From Methanomassiliicoccaceae archaeon DOK (GTDB taxonomy: Archaea > Thermoplasmatota > Thermoplasmata > Methanomassiliicoccales > Methanomethylophilaceae), in the NCBI GenBank assembly GCA_009911715.1, contig CP047880.1, forward strand, positions 434,001 to 498,000: a DNA stretch of 64,000 nt. The letters are read 5' to 3'. The first letter of the stretch is position 1; the number at the start of each line of letters is the position of its first letter. Made by a program: the position numbers and the translations under genes. Positions 1 to 7,917 of this stretch are shown piece by piece. The notes beneath the pieces are model-generated. The model saw only the letters and a list, made by a program, of their open reading frames with translations. It did not search any database and was not told the origin of the DNA.

Positions 1-258
1 GCGGATAGTCGACCTCGTGTCCCCCACGCAGGACGACCCGGAGTGACGGCGGTGCCGTCCCGGCATCCCCCGGCGCCCTCCGCGGCGCACCCTCCCGTCA
101 TCCCGCACCCTCACACAGTCACCCCTGTCCCTCGCGACGCCGAGGGAGCTCCGCGACCGAGGCGGAGCCAAACAGGCCGAGCGGTCGCGCCTGGCGCAGC
201 CCAGCGACCGCCGGCCGCCTTCCCGGGACGGCTCCGCCGTCCCACGATCAGAGATAAC

Positions 259-1749
259 ATGCAGATCGAAGACTACGACATCAGGCTCGAGGACAGACGC
301 CTCCGCGCATTCCAGCGCGACCTCGAGATGAAGGAGAGGCAGGGCCTCGCCGTCCAGGCAGCTCTGGCGGAGCACTCCGTCACATCCTATGTGAGGAACC
401 TGCCGGTGGAGGACTCCACGTATCCTGCCATAGAGTACCTTAGACTTCATCCGCAGGATGACGTCACCGGGACTCAGGAAGGTGTTCAGGAAGGCCTTTC
501 GGGAATACCCGTGCAGAAAGGACCCGAGCCCTACCGCCAGTACATATCCTGGTGCATGCCCGCCCATGACCTCACGCGTCCCGACAGGAAGGGCTGCGGC
601 TTCATCCGCTCCTCAGCCGGAGGCATCGTGTACTCCGCCTGTCCGGAGGATCCCGAGCATCACTGCAAGGGCAAGCGCAGGCACTGCTGGTCTCTTCGTT
701 GTCCCAAATGCATGAACGACACCGCACTCAAGCGCGGGGTCCAGATCGAGAAGCAGCTCCTCTCCTACAAGGTGCTCAGCGAGAAGAAGGGAATCGGCGT
801 AGGCGATATCGGCCATTGGGTCGTCTCCCCTCCCCAGGACCTCGTCAAGAGGCTCTGTCAGACCAAGCCGGAGTTCGATGACCTCTGCAAGCATATCGAT
901 GATTCCATGGTCGCGTTCGGTGCCACAGCAGGGGTCACCATATTCCACCCCTGGCGCCAGAAGGAGTCCGACTGGGAGTTCTCCCCGCACTTCCACATCC
1001 TCTGCTACGGACGCATAGACACCACCGAGTTCAGGAGACAGAACCCCGGATGGCTGATCAAGAAGGTCCACTCCAGGGAGAAGATCCGCAGCATCAGGCA
1101 CACCGCCGCCTATCTCACCACCCATATGGGTCTCGGCATGGCCGAGAAGGACCCCGACGACATCGACTGGGACCTCAAGGTCCTCGACATGCTCGTCCCC
1201 GGCCTCCTGTCCCCAGGTGCCGACTACACCGAGAAGGATTACAACGAGAAGGGAGAAGGCAAGGGAAGGATGCTCGGCGACCTGTCGGGAATCGACTGGG
1301 AGCAGTGGACAATGAAGTCGCTCTCCGTGGAGTTCAAGATCAGGTACTGGGGCGGTGCTTCCAAACGCAACATCCGCACTCTCGGGGTCTACCGCCAGTA
1401 CAAGATCCGCGTCTGCAGGCATTGCCACACCATACTCAGGACCTACGACGGCATCCACGACTGCGTCGGAACATACATCAGATACATCAGGGACGACCCC
1501 GTGGTCGTCTTCGCGGAGGACTTCGAGCTCGTGAATGCGGTCTTCCAGTCCTTCAAGTCCAGGCTCAGAGAAGAGCACCTGACCATCGTGGACTTCTCCA
1601 GGATGTGCCCTCTAGCCCTGTGCACGCTGGACCTCGGCCTCCCCATGGACGAAGACCTGGTAATGACAGGACCTTTCGAGGAGCCCGACGAGTACTTCCT
1701 CAGGAGGCAGCGCGAAGCCTTCGGAAGGGAAACGGAGGCGATAGCGTGA
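259..1749 (+). CDS. rep: Rolling-circle replication initiator (HUH Rep), plasmid type
   Basis: 496 residues from the ATG at 259; an upstream in-frame extension is proline/arginine-rich low-complexity sequence and is not taken as coding. The core carries an HUH metal-binding motif (H244-F-H246 inside PHFHILCYG) and a following helix with a candidate nicking tyrosine (Y285 in AAYLTTHMG), the arrangement of single-tyrosine rolling-circle Rep proteins. A cysteine/histidine cluster before the HUH motif (CPEDPEHHC, CWSLRCPKC) and another after it (CRHCH) are probably zinc sites. Rep proteins of this kind nick the double-strand origin of a plasmid and start replication. It stops one base before the convergent HepT gene. 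Together with the integrase at 24442 it suggests an integrated plasmid. The family call is by motif only; origin and copy status are unknown. Confidence 0.72.
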   Translation: MQIEDYDIRLEDRRLRAFQRDLEMKERQGLAVQAALAEHSVTSYVRNLPVEDSTYPAIEYLRLHPQDDVTGTQEGVQEGLSGIPVQKGPEPYRQYISWCMPAHDLTRPDRKGCGFIRSSAGGIVYSACPEDPEHHCKGKRRHCWSLRCPKCMNDTALKRGVQIEKQLLSYKVLSEKKGIGVGDIGHWVVSPPQDLVKRLCQTKPEFDDLCKHIDDSMVAFGATAGVTIFHPWRQKESDWEFSPHFHILCYGRIDTTEFRRQNPGWLIKKVHSREKIRSIRHTAAYLTTHMGLGMAEKDPDDIDWDLKVLDMLVPGLLSPGADYTEKDYNEKGEGKGRMLGDLSGIDWEQWTMKSLSVEFKIRYWGGASKRNIRTLGVYRQYKIRVCRHCHTILRTYDGIHDCVGTYIRYIRDDPVVVFAEDFELVNAVFQSFKSRLREEHLTIVDFSRMCPLALCTLDLGLPMDEDLVMTGPFEEPDEYFLRRQREAFGRETEAIA

Positions 1750-1750
1750 A

Positions 1751-2113
1751 TCAGTCGTCTTCCTGTTCGGATTCGAGATCCTGTTTGATCCTCAGGCATC
1801 TCTCCCTGAGCGCGGGGATGTCCTTCCGGATGGTGTTCCACTGTTTGACGAGGTCGTTGTTGTGGTACTGGTGTGCAGCACGGTCGCGCATCCCGGTGAT
1901 CTCGGACCATGGCACATCCTTGTACCTCTCCAGGAATTCAGAGGACAACCTCTTCACAGCCTCGCCGATCTGCAGGATGCCGAACGCTGTGCTCCACTGG
2001 TATTGCAGACTCTCCATGAAGTCCTCGATGTCGTCACCGTACAGATCCCTGGTGGCCAGGATCCCATCGCAGTACTCCAGGATGGCATCGATGTTCTCGA
2101 GGTCATGCTTCAT
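1751..2113 (-). CDS. hepT: HepT-like HEPN toxin (DUF86)
   Basis: 120 residues, all-helical DUF86/HepT family. It has the HEPN ribonuclease motif R76-x4-H81-x-Y83 (RDRAAHQY) near the C-terminal third. In characterised HepT/MntA pairs this protein is an RNase toxin, and the motif tyrosine is AMPylated by the partner to neutralise it. The start chosen is the ATG at 2113, which overlaps the end of mntA by 11 bases, the usual layout for this pair. The longer in-frame extension to 2218 lies inside mntA and is rejected. It is convergent with rep with one base between. Confident by motif and context. Confidence 0.88.
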   Translation of the reverse strand: MKHDLENIDAILEYCDGILATRDLYGDDIEDFMESLQYQWSTAFGILQIGEAVKRLSSEFLERYKDVPWSEITGMRDRAAHQYHNNDLVKQWNTIRKDIPALRERCLRIKQDLESEQEDD

Positions 2114-2408
2114 AGAGCAGCCTCCTGTCCCTGAGGACCTCTCTGCTGAAGTCGTCACGGAGGGACTCCTCGCATACGACGTCGATGTCCGTGCCGAGGG
2201 CATCCCTGAGATCTGCATAGAATCCGCCCACCTCGAAGAGGCCGTAGTCGTCCGGTGTCAGGATGCAGAAGTCGTAGTCGCTGCCCTCGGTGTTGTCGCC
2301 GCGGGCCCTGGAGCCGAAGAGGTACACGCGGATCATCCCATGGCGGGCCGCTACAGCTCCGACTATCTGACAGAGCTCCTCGAACGTGTACTCCTTCACC
2401 TCGTCCAT
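2103..2408 (-). CDS. mntA: MntA-like minimal nucleotidyltransferase antitoxin
   Basis: 101 residues of the minimal nucleotidyltransferase fold. The signature G32-S33-x10-D44-x-D46 (GSRARGDNTEGSDYD) is complete, and a third acidic position is present at D74/D76. In HepT/MntA systems this enzyme adds AMP units to the toxin tyrosine. The gene precedes and overlaps hepT. A TATA-like element on the minus strand at 2430-2438 sits 22 nt before the start codon, so the transcript is probably leaderless. Confidence 0.88.
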   Translation of the reverse strand: MDEVKEYTFEELCQIVGAVAARHGMIRVYLFGSRARGDNTEGSDYDFCILTPDDYGLFEVGGFYADLRDALGTDIDVVCEESLRDDFSREVLRDRRLLYEA

Positions 2409-2813
2409 GGTTATGTGATGGCGTTTGCGCTATATAAACAAGGGTCGGGACCGGTTCGGAGTCCCATCTCACCCATCTTCACGCTCAACATCTACACAGG
2501 CCTGAAAGCACGGCCTCGGACCGGATCACCTCCGAAGCAGGAGCATCCGCAAAGGTCCGTTCTTCGTCAAAATCGCATTTGAACAGTGAGAATGGTCGGA
2601 ATCGTGAATTTCGCTCCTTTGAGTATATAAGGAGTTTCGATTCCTTGTGTTACACTAAATCAAGGAATGTCATCGCATAAAGAATAAGCCGTCCAATCTT
2701 AGGAACGACCTATGGACGTCTGAATAGACCCCGGACAACAGAGAGCAGTGCATGGCCGGTCCGGAGTCGGGTCATCCCCTCGACAGAGGGCAATTCACAG
2801 GAGTGAAAACAAG
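2409..2813. other. Intergenic region between mntA and the 2814 gene
   Basis: No credible gene. It holds the minus-strand TATA at 2430-2438, a plus-strand TATA-like element (GTATATAAG) around 2623-2631, and an inverted repeat ATTCCTTG (2640-2647) / CAAGGAAT (2661-2668) with a 13-nt spacer that would lie at or just after the expected transcription start. The plus-strand transcript would have a leader of about 160 nt before the ATG at 2814. Confidence 0.5.
2430..2438 (-). promoter_or_regulatory. TATA box of the mntA-hepT operon
   Basis: AT-rich TATATA core in otherwise GC-rich sequence, 22 nt upstream of the mntA ATG, on the minus strand. Confidence 0.5.
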
Positions 2814-3287
2814 ATGACCAGAAATGGAATGGCGGCATATGCCGCAGGGAACTGCCAGTCGAACGACATCGAGGACACCGACGACATGACCGACTTCCTG
2901 TCGGAGAAGGTCGTGAGCATCGTCAGGATCCTCATCCCCGACGAGGGCATCAGGGCAATTGTCCTCGCCGACGCGTTCGCCAAGTGCTACGTGGACGACC
3001 TCTACACCGGAGACGTCTTCGAGGACATCGAGGACGCCAAGGACATGATCGGCGAGCTCGTGGCCGGGCACATCATCGACAACGACCCGATGCTCTGCAG
3101 CGACTACGGGTCCTGTCTGGACGACGACGGGTCGGACGTCGAAGAGGACTGCCCGGAGGACGTCTGCGACGGGCCCTTCTGCGACGGAGACTGCGGCAGG
3201 TGCCCATACAACGACGACATGCCCAGGTTCGTCTTCGACGACGGCATGGTCAGGAGGATCTCCGTCAGGAGGGCTCGCGATGCCTGA
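2814..3287 (+). CDS. Acidic cysteine-rich protein of unknown function
   Basis: 157 residues from the ATG at 2814, with a GGAG Shine-Dalgarno at 2800-2803; the in-frame extension back to 2748 is ignored. The protein is very acidic, with many D/E runs. The last third is cysteine-rich (CSDYGSC, then CPEDVC, CDGPFC, CDGDCGRC), suggesting metal binding. No family recognised. Its end overlaps the next gene by 8 bases, so the two are likely translated together. Confidence 0.55.
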   Translation: MTRNGMAAYAAGNCQSNDIEDTDDMTDFLSEKVVSIVRILIPDEGIRAIVLADAFAKCYVDDLYTGDVFEDIEDAKDMIGELVAGHIIDNDPMLCSDYGSCLDDDGSDVEEDCPEDVCDGPFCDGDCGRCPYNDDMPRFVFDDGMVRRISVRRARDA

Positions 3288-3660
3288 CCGGTACGAGCTC
3301 GTCCCGACCGCCAGGCAGAGGGGTTCCAAGCCGCCGCAGGGCTGGGTGCAGCTCGCACCTGGAATGAACCCCAAGCGCAGGACGATGACCGAGGGGTACC
3401 TCAACCAGAGGATGCCTAGGGGCAATACCATTGCCATGAATCAGAACTACGTGATGAAGGTCCTCAGCAATCCGAAGACCCCCAGGGAGAACCGCGAGGT
3501 CGTCATCGCCTATGTCCTGAACCATCCGGACAAGTTCACGCCTCTGGCGGATCAGACCGATGACCCCGTCCAGAATGAGTGGGCCAGGAAGAAGAACGGC
3601 AATGCTAATCGCGGGTTCATCAAGGAGTTCAGGAACTCTTTCGGGAGGGTCCGCAGATGA
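3280..3660 (+). CDS. Hypothetical basic protein
   Basis: 126 residues, basic, no recognised domain. It begins inside the preceding gene (8-base overlap) and ends in an ATGA overlap with the next one, so it is the middle gene of a three-gene cassette (2814-3875). Its real-gene status rests on these couplings and on consistent codon use. Confidence 0.5.
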   Translation: MPDRYELVPTARQRGSKPPQGWVQLAPGMNPKRRTMTEGYLNQRMPRGNTIAMNQNYVMKVLSNPKTPRENREVVIAYVLNHPDKFTPLADQTDDPVQNEWARKKNGNANRGFIKEFRNSFGRVRR

Positions 3661-3875
3661 AGGAGAAGCTCAACAGTCATGGTTTCCCAAAGGACATCAT
3701 GATAGACTATGATGTTGACTGTGGGAAGATCTCCTTCGGAGCGACGATGGAGCTTGTGGGCACGTTCGACATGATCGAGGATGACTACGGATTCATCTTC
3801 GCGGATGGCGAGCTCTCGGTGACCATCACGAAATCCGCGATGGAATCCATGTTGAAGCTGATTCCCAAGGCTTGA
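3657..3875 (+). CDS. Hypothetical small protein
   Basis: 72 residues, starting with an ATGA overlap of the preceding stop. The predicted secondary structure is mixed, with alternating hydrophobic and acidic strands. No family recognised. A hairpin followed by a T-rich run lies 27 bases after its stop, which would end this cassette. Confidence 0.5.
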   Translation: MKEKLNSHGFPKDIMIDYDVDCGKISFGATMELVGTFDMIEDDYGFIFADGELSVTITKSAMESMLKLIPKA

Positions 3876-3901
3876 AATCCTATATTCCCAACAAACTTTT
3901 T

Positions 3902-3928
3902 AGGGGTCTTCGGACCCTTATTTTATTT
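3902..3928 (+). terminator. Hairpin plus T-rich tract after the 2814-3875 cassette
   Basis: 7-bp stem AGGGGTC (3902-3908) / GACCCTT (3913-3919, one G-T pair) closed by a TTCG tetraloop and followed by ATTTTATTT. Confidence 0.55.
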
Positions 3929-3956
3929 CCCATAATGATATTTTACCAACATAATA

Positions 3957-3964
3957 GTATAAAT
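3957..3964 (+). promoter_or_regulatory. TATA box of the AbrB-domain gene
   Basis: GTATAAAT 22 nt before the ATG at 3987. The spacing supports 3987, not 3966, as a leaderless start. Confidence 0.5.
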
Positions 3965-3986
3965 AATGAAATTTCGATGTGGTTTC

Positions 3987-4997
3987 ATGCAGGTCAAGAG
4001 GGCTGTGAAGACTGTCAGCAAGACGGGTGATTCGCTGACAGTCGCCATCACCAAGGAGGCCAAGGCACTCGGTCTGGACAAGGGTGATTCGGTGACCATC
4101 ATGGTTGGGGATCTTTCTCCCGAAGAGATTCGTAATTTCGATCTCGCGATGTCGCTTTCCAATCGTAACGCATTCTACACCAATCAGTACTGGCTCAACT
4201 CTTCTGACCATTACATAGACGGTTCGAAAATTGAGGACATGAGCGACACACTCGATCCAGATGTCATGCTCGAGACGCAGGAGAGACTGTATGCGTTCAG
4301 GTGGTTCAAGGAGAGGGCCGAAAGGTTCATCCGCGAGCGTATCACGGGCCCCCACGCATTCTATTCCGATTCTCAGCGCTCATTCATAACGAAGTTCATG
4401 CCTGTGCTGGAGCCGGACGATCGTTCCAACGATTTCACCAAGACCCGTTATTACCTGGAGATCCTGGAGGACGCCCTCAAGGACTCCTACACTCTGGACT
4501 GTCCTCTCAATTCAGTCACCAGTATCAGCGCTTCTGTAGCCAGAGCTCTCAAGGACATCAGGGAGGTTGAGGGTTTGGATGACGGTGCCATCGACGAGAA
4601 GGTCCGTGAACTGAACAAGAAGTGGGAGGAGGAGAATACCAAGAAGCGGTATCCGGACACATGGTACTTCTCGATTTCAGTCACCTATGAGTTCAATGGA
4701 ACGGACTACGATCCCACAGGCTATCCCGAGTTCAAGCTCTATGAGGGACCTTATAAGAAGTATGTCGAAGCCATCGTAGATGAGTATGATGCCCATATGG
4801 CGGGTGAATATCAGGAGAGGTCGTCTATTGTGATCGGCCCCTTCGGTACGAAGGATGATGCCACCACCATCATGTCCTATCTGAAGATGGATGCCCTTCG
4901 CAACAAGACCCTGGGAACCATGGATTATCTGAAGAAGGTCAAACCGCTCGCATACGAGCTGATGGATTCTCTTGACAACAACGGTGATGTCATATGA
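3987..4997 (+). CDS. AbrB/SpoVT-type N-terminal domain protein with unknown C-terminal region
   Basis: 336 residues from the ATG at 3987. Residues about 1-45 (VKTVSKTGDSLTVAITKEAK, then a DKGDSVTIMVGD segment) look like a swapped-hairpin AbrB/MazE DNA-binding domain. The remaining ~290 residues are mixed alpha/beta and not recognised. AbrB domains usually occur in transcription factors and antitoxins; a protein this long is unusual for either. The 3' end overlaps the next gene (ATGA). It sits just outside the minus-strand defence operon and is convergent with it, so a role in the same island is possible but unproven. Confidence 0.55.
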   Translation: MQVKRAVKTVSKTGDSLTVAITKEAKALGLDKGDSVTIMVGDLSPEEIRNFDLAMSLSNRNAFYTNQYWLNSSDHYIDGSKIEDMSDTLDPDVMLETQERLYAFRWFKERAERFIRERITGPHAFYSDSQRSFITKFMPVLEPDDRSNDFTKTRYYLEILEDALKDSYTLDCPLNSVTSISASVARALKDIREVEGLDDGAIDEKVRELNKKWEEENTKKRYPDTWYFSISVTYEFNGTDYDPTGYPEFKLYEGPYKKYVEAIVDEYDAHMAGEYQERSSIVIGPFGTKDDATTIMSYLKMDALRNKTLGTMDYLKKVKPLAYELMDSLDNNGDVI

Positions 4998-5260
4998 GCG
5001 GCATAAGAAAGCCGGAGATCGGTCAGGTGACCTTCGACGAGAAACTCGAATACGTCCGTGGTACGGTCATGATGCTCGCCGATACAGATGAGGAAGCCAA
5101 GAACATCACCCAGACCCTCTCCATACAGATGGGAATCGAGTCCTCGAATCCCGATGACATCGATGCATGGTGTGATGAATACGGTTCTTTATCGAGGGAG
5201 ATGGCCATCCGCTATCATAAGGATGTGATGCCCGGATATCCAGACGGGAAAGACCGTTGA
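4994..5260 (+). CDS. Hypothetical protein coupled to the AbrB-domain gene
   Basis: 88 residues, starting in an ATGA overlap with the upstream stop. Acidic and probably helical, with no recognised motif. It ends one base before the convergent Abi_C gene. The pairing of a larger AbrB-like protein with a small overlapping partner resembles toxin-antitoxin layout, but neither product shows a known toxin motif. Confidence 0.5.
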   Translation: MSGIRKPEIGQVTFDEKLEYVRGTVMMLADTDEEAKNITQTLSIQMGIESSNPDDIDAWCDEYGSLSREMAIRYHKDVMPGYPDGKDR

Positions 5261-5261
5261 G

Positions 5262-6455
5262 TCATCTGCCGAGAGCCCTCATCGTGCTGCATTTGTTCTC
5301 GACGAGCTCCTTGTGTGACCTGTAACAATCCAGGCACGCGGGTTTCTCGGCGCTGACCTCACATTCCTTTCCGCATACGTAGCAATGCCCTTTCGGCTCG
5401 ACATATTTCATGTTGGAGTAGCGCTGCCATGAATCCATGCACCTGCCGCAGTACACGTAGTCGTGCGTCGAGGGGATCACACGCCCGCATCTGATGCAGT
5501 GGCATAATGCCGTTGTATCCACCGTTTTATTTTGATGTCTATCTTCTTCTGTCTGGGATTCGCTTTCGTTGATAATGGTGCGTTCCCTCAGGCATCCTTC
5601 ATCTGTCAAATCTATCAGATATTGTGCGACGGTCATCGAAGAGTTGATTACCAGCATGGCATCGCCTCTCGACAGTTTTACATGGACTTTAGAATGCCAG
5701 TGTGCATCTGTGTATTCGTTACGAATATGTGCGATGTTGCTGACGAGTGAAGTTAGTGCTTTGGTAACATTGGTTATGGGTTTGGGGATCTTAATCCGTT
5801 CATTAGACAAATATGTCTTGTTCACGTCCTCCATCATTGCCTGTATGTTGCCCTTATAGTCCTTTTCAATTCCATTGATTTTTAGGACATTGAGCAAGAG
5901 TCCCTCCAGCATGGTTCTACATTTGATTATTGCATCATCATAACGGCCATTGTCTATATCGTCACGGCATTTCCCGATGGTCTCGTCTATAGTGTCTAGA
6001 TTGAACCGTTTCTCGATTCCGATAATGCTCGGTTCATCCTCGAATCTTACATGAATGCCCTTCTCATTCACAGAGAATTCAACACCATCGTATTCCAGTA
6101 TAGTATTAAGTTCCTCGATGATGGCATTGACGACAAACTGTTTGCGCTCCTTTGGGGTTCCTGTGATGCCTATATCGTCGTATGCAGCTTGAGACATCAG
6201 GTATTTCATGAGGTCATCTATCCGGCCTAAATCCAAAGCTTCCTTTATTAGGGCCTCCATTATCATCCATCTGCTCGCGCCTTCCTCCACAGTATCTGTG
6301 GAACCAATCAGTTTGAACATGTTGCGAATTTCGTAGCCCTTCTGATAATACAATCCGACACGGATTCCGTATGATGATTCAACATCCGCATCACCGATTA
6401 GGATATTAATCACATCACGCCGTGTCAAGGATTCCTTTCCCATGTTCTTACCCAA
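5262..6455 (-). CDS. Abi_C (abortive infection C-terminus)/HEPN protein with two zinc ribbons
   Basis: 397 residues. Residues about 160-285 match the Abi_C type of helical domain: a conserved helix with CRTMLEGLL, then an A-H-I-R245-N-E-Y-T-D-A-H252 segment that reads as a HEPN R-x6-H ribonuclease motif. The C-terminus has two zinc-ribbon-like modules (CxxC pairs at about C318/C320/C323 with C336/C339, and C358/C361 with C374/C377). HEPN-Abi proteins typically act as RNases in phage-induced dormancy; here that is inference. It is the last gene of the minus-strand type III R-M operon, 24 nt after the nuclease gene, and is visibly less GC-rich than its neighbours. Confidence 0.72.
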   Translation of the reverse strand: MGKNMGKESLTRRDVINILIGDADVESSYGIRVGLYYQKGYEIRNMFKLIGSTDTVEEGASRWMIMEALIKEALDLGRIDDLMKYLMSQAAYDDIGITGTPKERKQFVVNAIIEELNTILEYDGVEFSVNEKGIHVRFEDEPSIIGIEKRFNLDTIDETIGKCRDDIDNGRYDDAIIKCRTMLEGLLLNVLKINGIEKDYKGNIQAMMEDVNKTYLSNERIKIPKPITNVTKALTSLVSNIAHIRNEYTDAHWHSKVHVKLSRGDAMLVINSSMTVAQYLIDLTDEGCLRERTIINESESQTEEDRHQNKTVDTTALCHCIRCGRVIPSTHDYVYCGRCMDSWQRYSNMKYVEPKGHCYVCGKECEVSAEKPACLDCYRSHKELVENKCSTMRALGR

Positions 6456-6479
6456 CCTATGTCACAGTTCGTAGGGTCT

Positions 6480-7916
6480 TCACCATTCGATGCATTCGGA
6501 CTCTTCGTATCCGATGACCTCGGTCTCAATCCTTCTCATCGTTTCTTTCGGGACTTCGGACATATCGAGGGTGTACACTATGTTCAGACGGGGGTTGAAG
6601 ATGCCGATGTTCCGCACCGTTTCGAAATGACTGTCCGTGCTGTGCTTCCCCATGATGTAGTACATGGCCAGCTGCAGGGTGTGCTCCTTGGTCGGGATGT
6701 TCTTCGAGACCTTGAAATCCCAGATTGTCGACTCGGTGAGGTAATCTCCATCGCCCGCTCCGACCACTTCCGTGTATGCTCCGGGGAACTTGGGTCCGGA
6801 TTCGGTGATCGGTCCGTAGACCTCGAAGAACCTCTTCGACCGTTCGATCATGATGCGGATGTTCTCACAGGTCTGATGGTCCACGAATGTCAGGAACGGG
6901 TCCGTCTTCGGTGCGCGTCTGGCCCTGTAGTAGGAATCGTACATGCATGTACGGCAGGCACACTCTATGGATTCGTCATCGAGCCCTCTGATCCCGCACA
7001 TGTGTTCCGCCACATCCTCGGCCTTTCCGCCTGCGAAACCTCCCATGACGGAGATGATGAATGCTTCGGAAAGGGATGACCCCATCACCCAACGGGTGAG
7101 GTAGTCAACTGCTAACCCTGCTATGGCAGGGGGCACGTTCTCCTCGCCCAGTGTTTTCCCATCATCGAATCTCGTCTCGTTCAGCAACCTGGGATTGATG
7201 AAACCTCCGGGCGGTTGATCCACTTCACTGATGCGCCTTGTGACACTGACCCCTCTCCTCTTAGTCGGCTTCGATTCGGTATCGACGGGTTGTTGCGGCG
7301 TTTCCGTTCTCACCGGTTCGGGCTTCGTGTCACGTTCCTTCTTGAGACGCTGGATCTCCGAATGGATCCTCCGTCTCTCATGGTTCTGCTTCTCCTTCTG
7401 GAATTTCTTCTCCAAATCTGCGATTTGCGTATTGTAAGAGCGGGTGCGCTTCTCCCAGGCTATGGCTTCGTGGAGAGGTTCATCACGGGAGAGGTTCCCA
7501 AGGCCTCTGACGATGTTCGCCCAGACCGCATCAAGGTCTAGACCTTCCAATTCCAAACTGTGATCGGCATTGGGTTTCCAATCGGTCTGGAACACAATGT
7601 CCTCGACCACTGCTATCTTCGAGACATCCCCATACGAGAGCACATAGACGGTCTTGTGTCCCAGTCTGTTCAGGAGCATCAGGTTCCCGTCATCGCAGTC
7701 CTGAACGTTCAGCTGCAGTTCCATGACGTAGATCGCGGAGACGTCCTTTCCCTTGTCGATGTTCACCGACTCCGGCGAGATGATCGACCTTATCGTGATG
7801 CTGTGGACCTGCTTGTCGAACCTCTCCCTCTCACGCCCTTTGATGTTCTTGCTGCTGAAGAACGCATCCTTTGGGATGGCCTTCCTCACATCCGTGGACG
7901 GCGGCAGGCCGAGCAT
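6480..7916 (-). CDS. DUF4391 domain fused to a PD-(D/E)XK nuclease
   Basis: 478 residues. Residues 1 to about 200 have the features of DUF4391 (MLGLPPSTDV start, LELEGLDLDAVW near 121-132, coiled coil at about 155-196), a family commonly found beside type III R-M genes. After a linker, residues about 260-450 form a RecB/Cas4-like nuclease: GDGDYL (388-393), D400-F-K402, then QLAMYY (415-420), which correspond to motifs II, III and QxxxY. Cysteines CACRTC at 319-324 could bind metal. It follows the SNF2 helicase gene by one base and precedes the Abi_C gene. Nucleolytic activity is inferred from intact motifs; the target is unknown. Confidence 0.7.
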   Translation of the reverse strand: MLGLPPSTDVRKAIPKDAFFSSKNIKGRERERFDKQVHSITIRSIISPESVNIDKGKDVSAIYVMELQLNVQDCDDGNLMLLNRLGHKTVYVLSYGDVSKIAVVEDIVFQTDWKPNADHSLELEGLDLDAVWANIVRGLGNLSRDEPLHEAIAWEKRTRSYNTQIADLEKKFQKEKQNHERRRIHSEIQRLKKERDTKPEPVRTETPQQPVDTESKPTKRRGVSVTRRISEVDQPPGGFINPRLLNETRFDDGKTLGEENVPPAIAGLAVDYLTRWVMGSSLSEAFIISVMGGFAGGKAEDVAEHMCGIRGLDDESIECACRTCMYDSYYRARRAPKTDPFLTFVDHQTCENIRIMIERSKRFFEVYGPITESGPKFPGAYTEVVGAGDGDYLTESTIWDFKVSKNIPTKEHTLQLAMYYIMGKHSTDSHFETVRNIGIFNPRLNIVYTLDMSEVPKETMRRIETEVIGYEESECIEW

Positions 7917-7917
7917 C

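Noticed and set aside
1050-2582. 510-codon plus-strand frame through rep and the toxin-antitoxin pair
   Set aside because: Arg/Gly/His-rich nonsense product, overlapping two genes with clear motifs.
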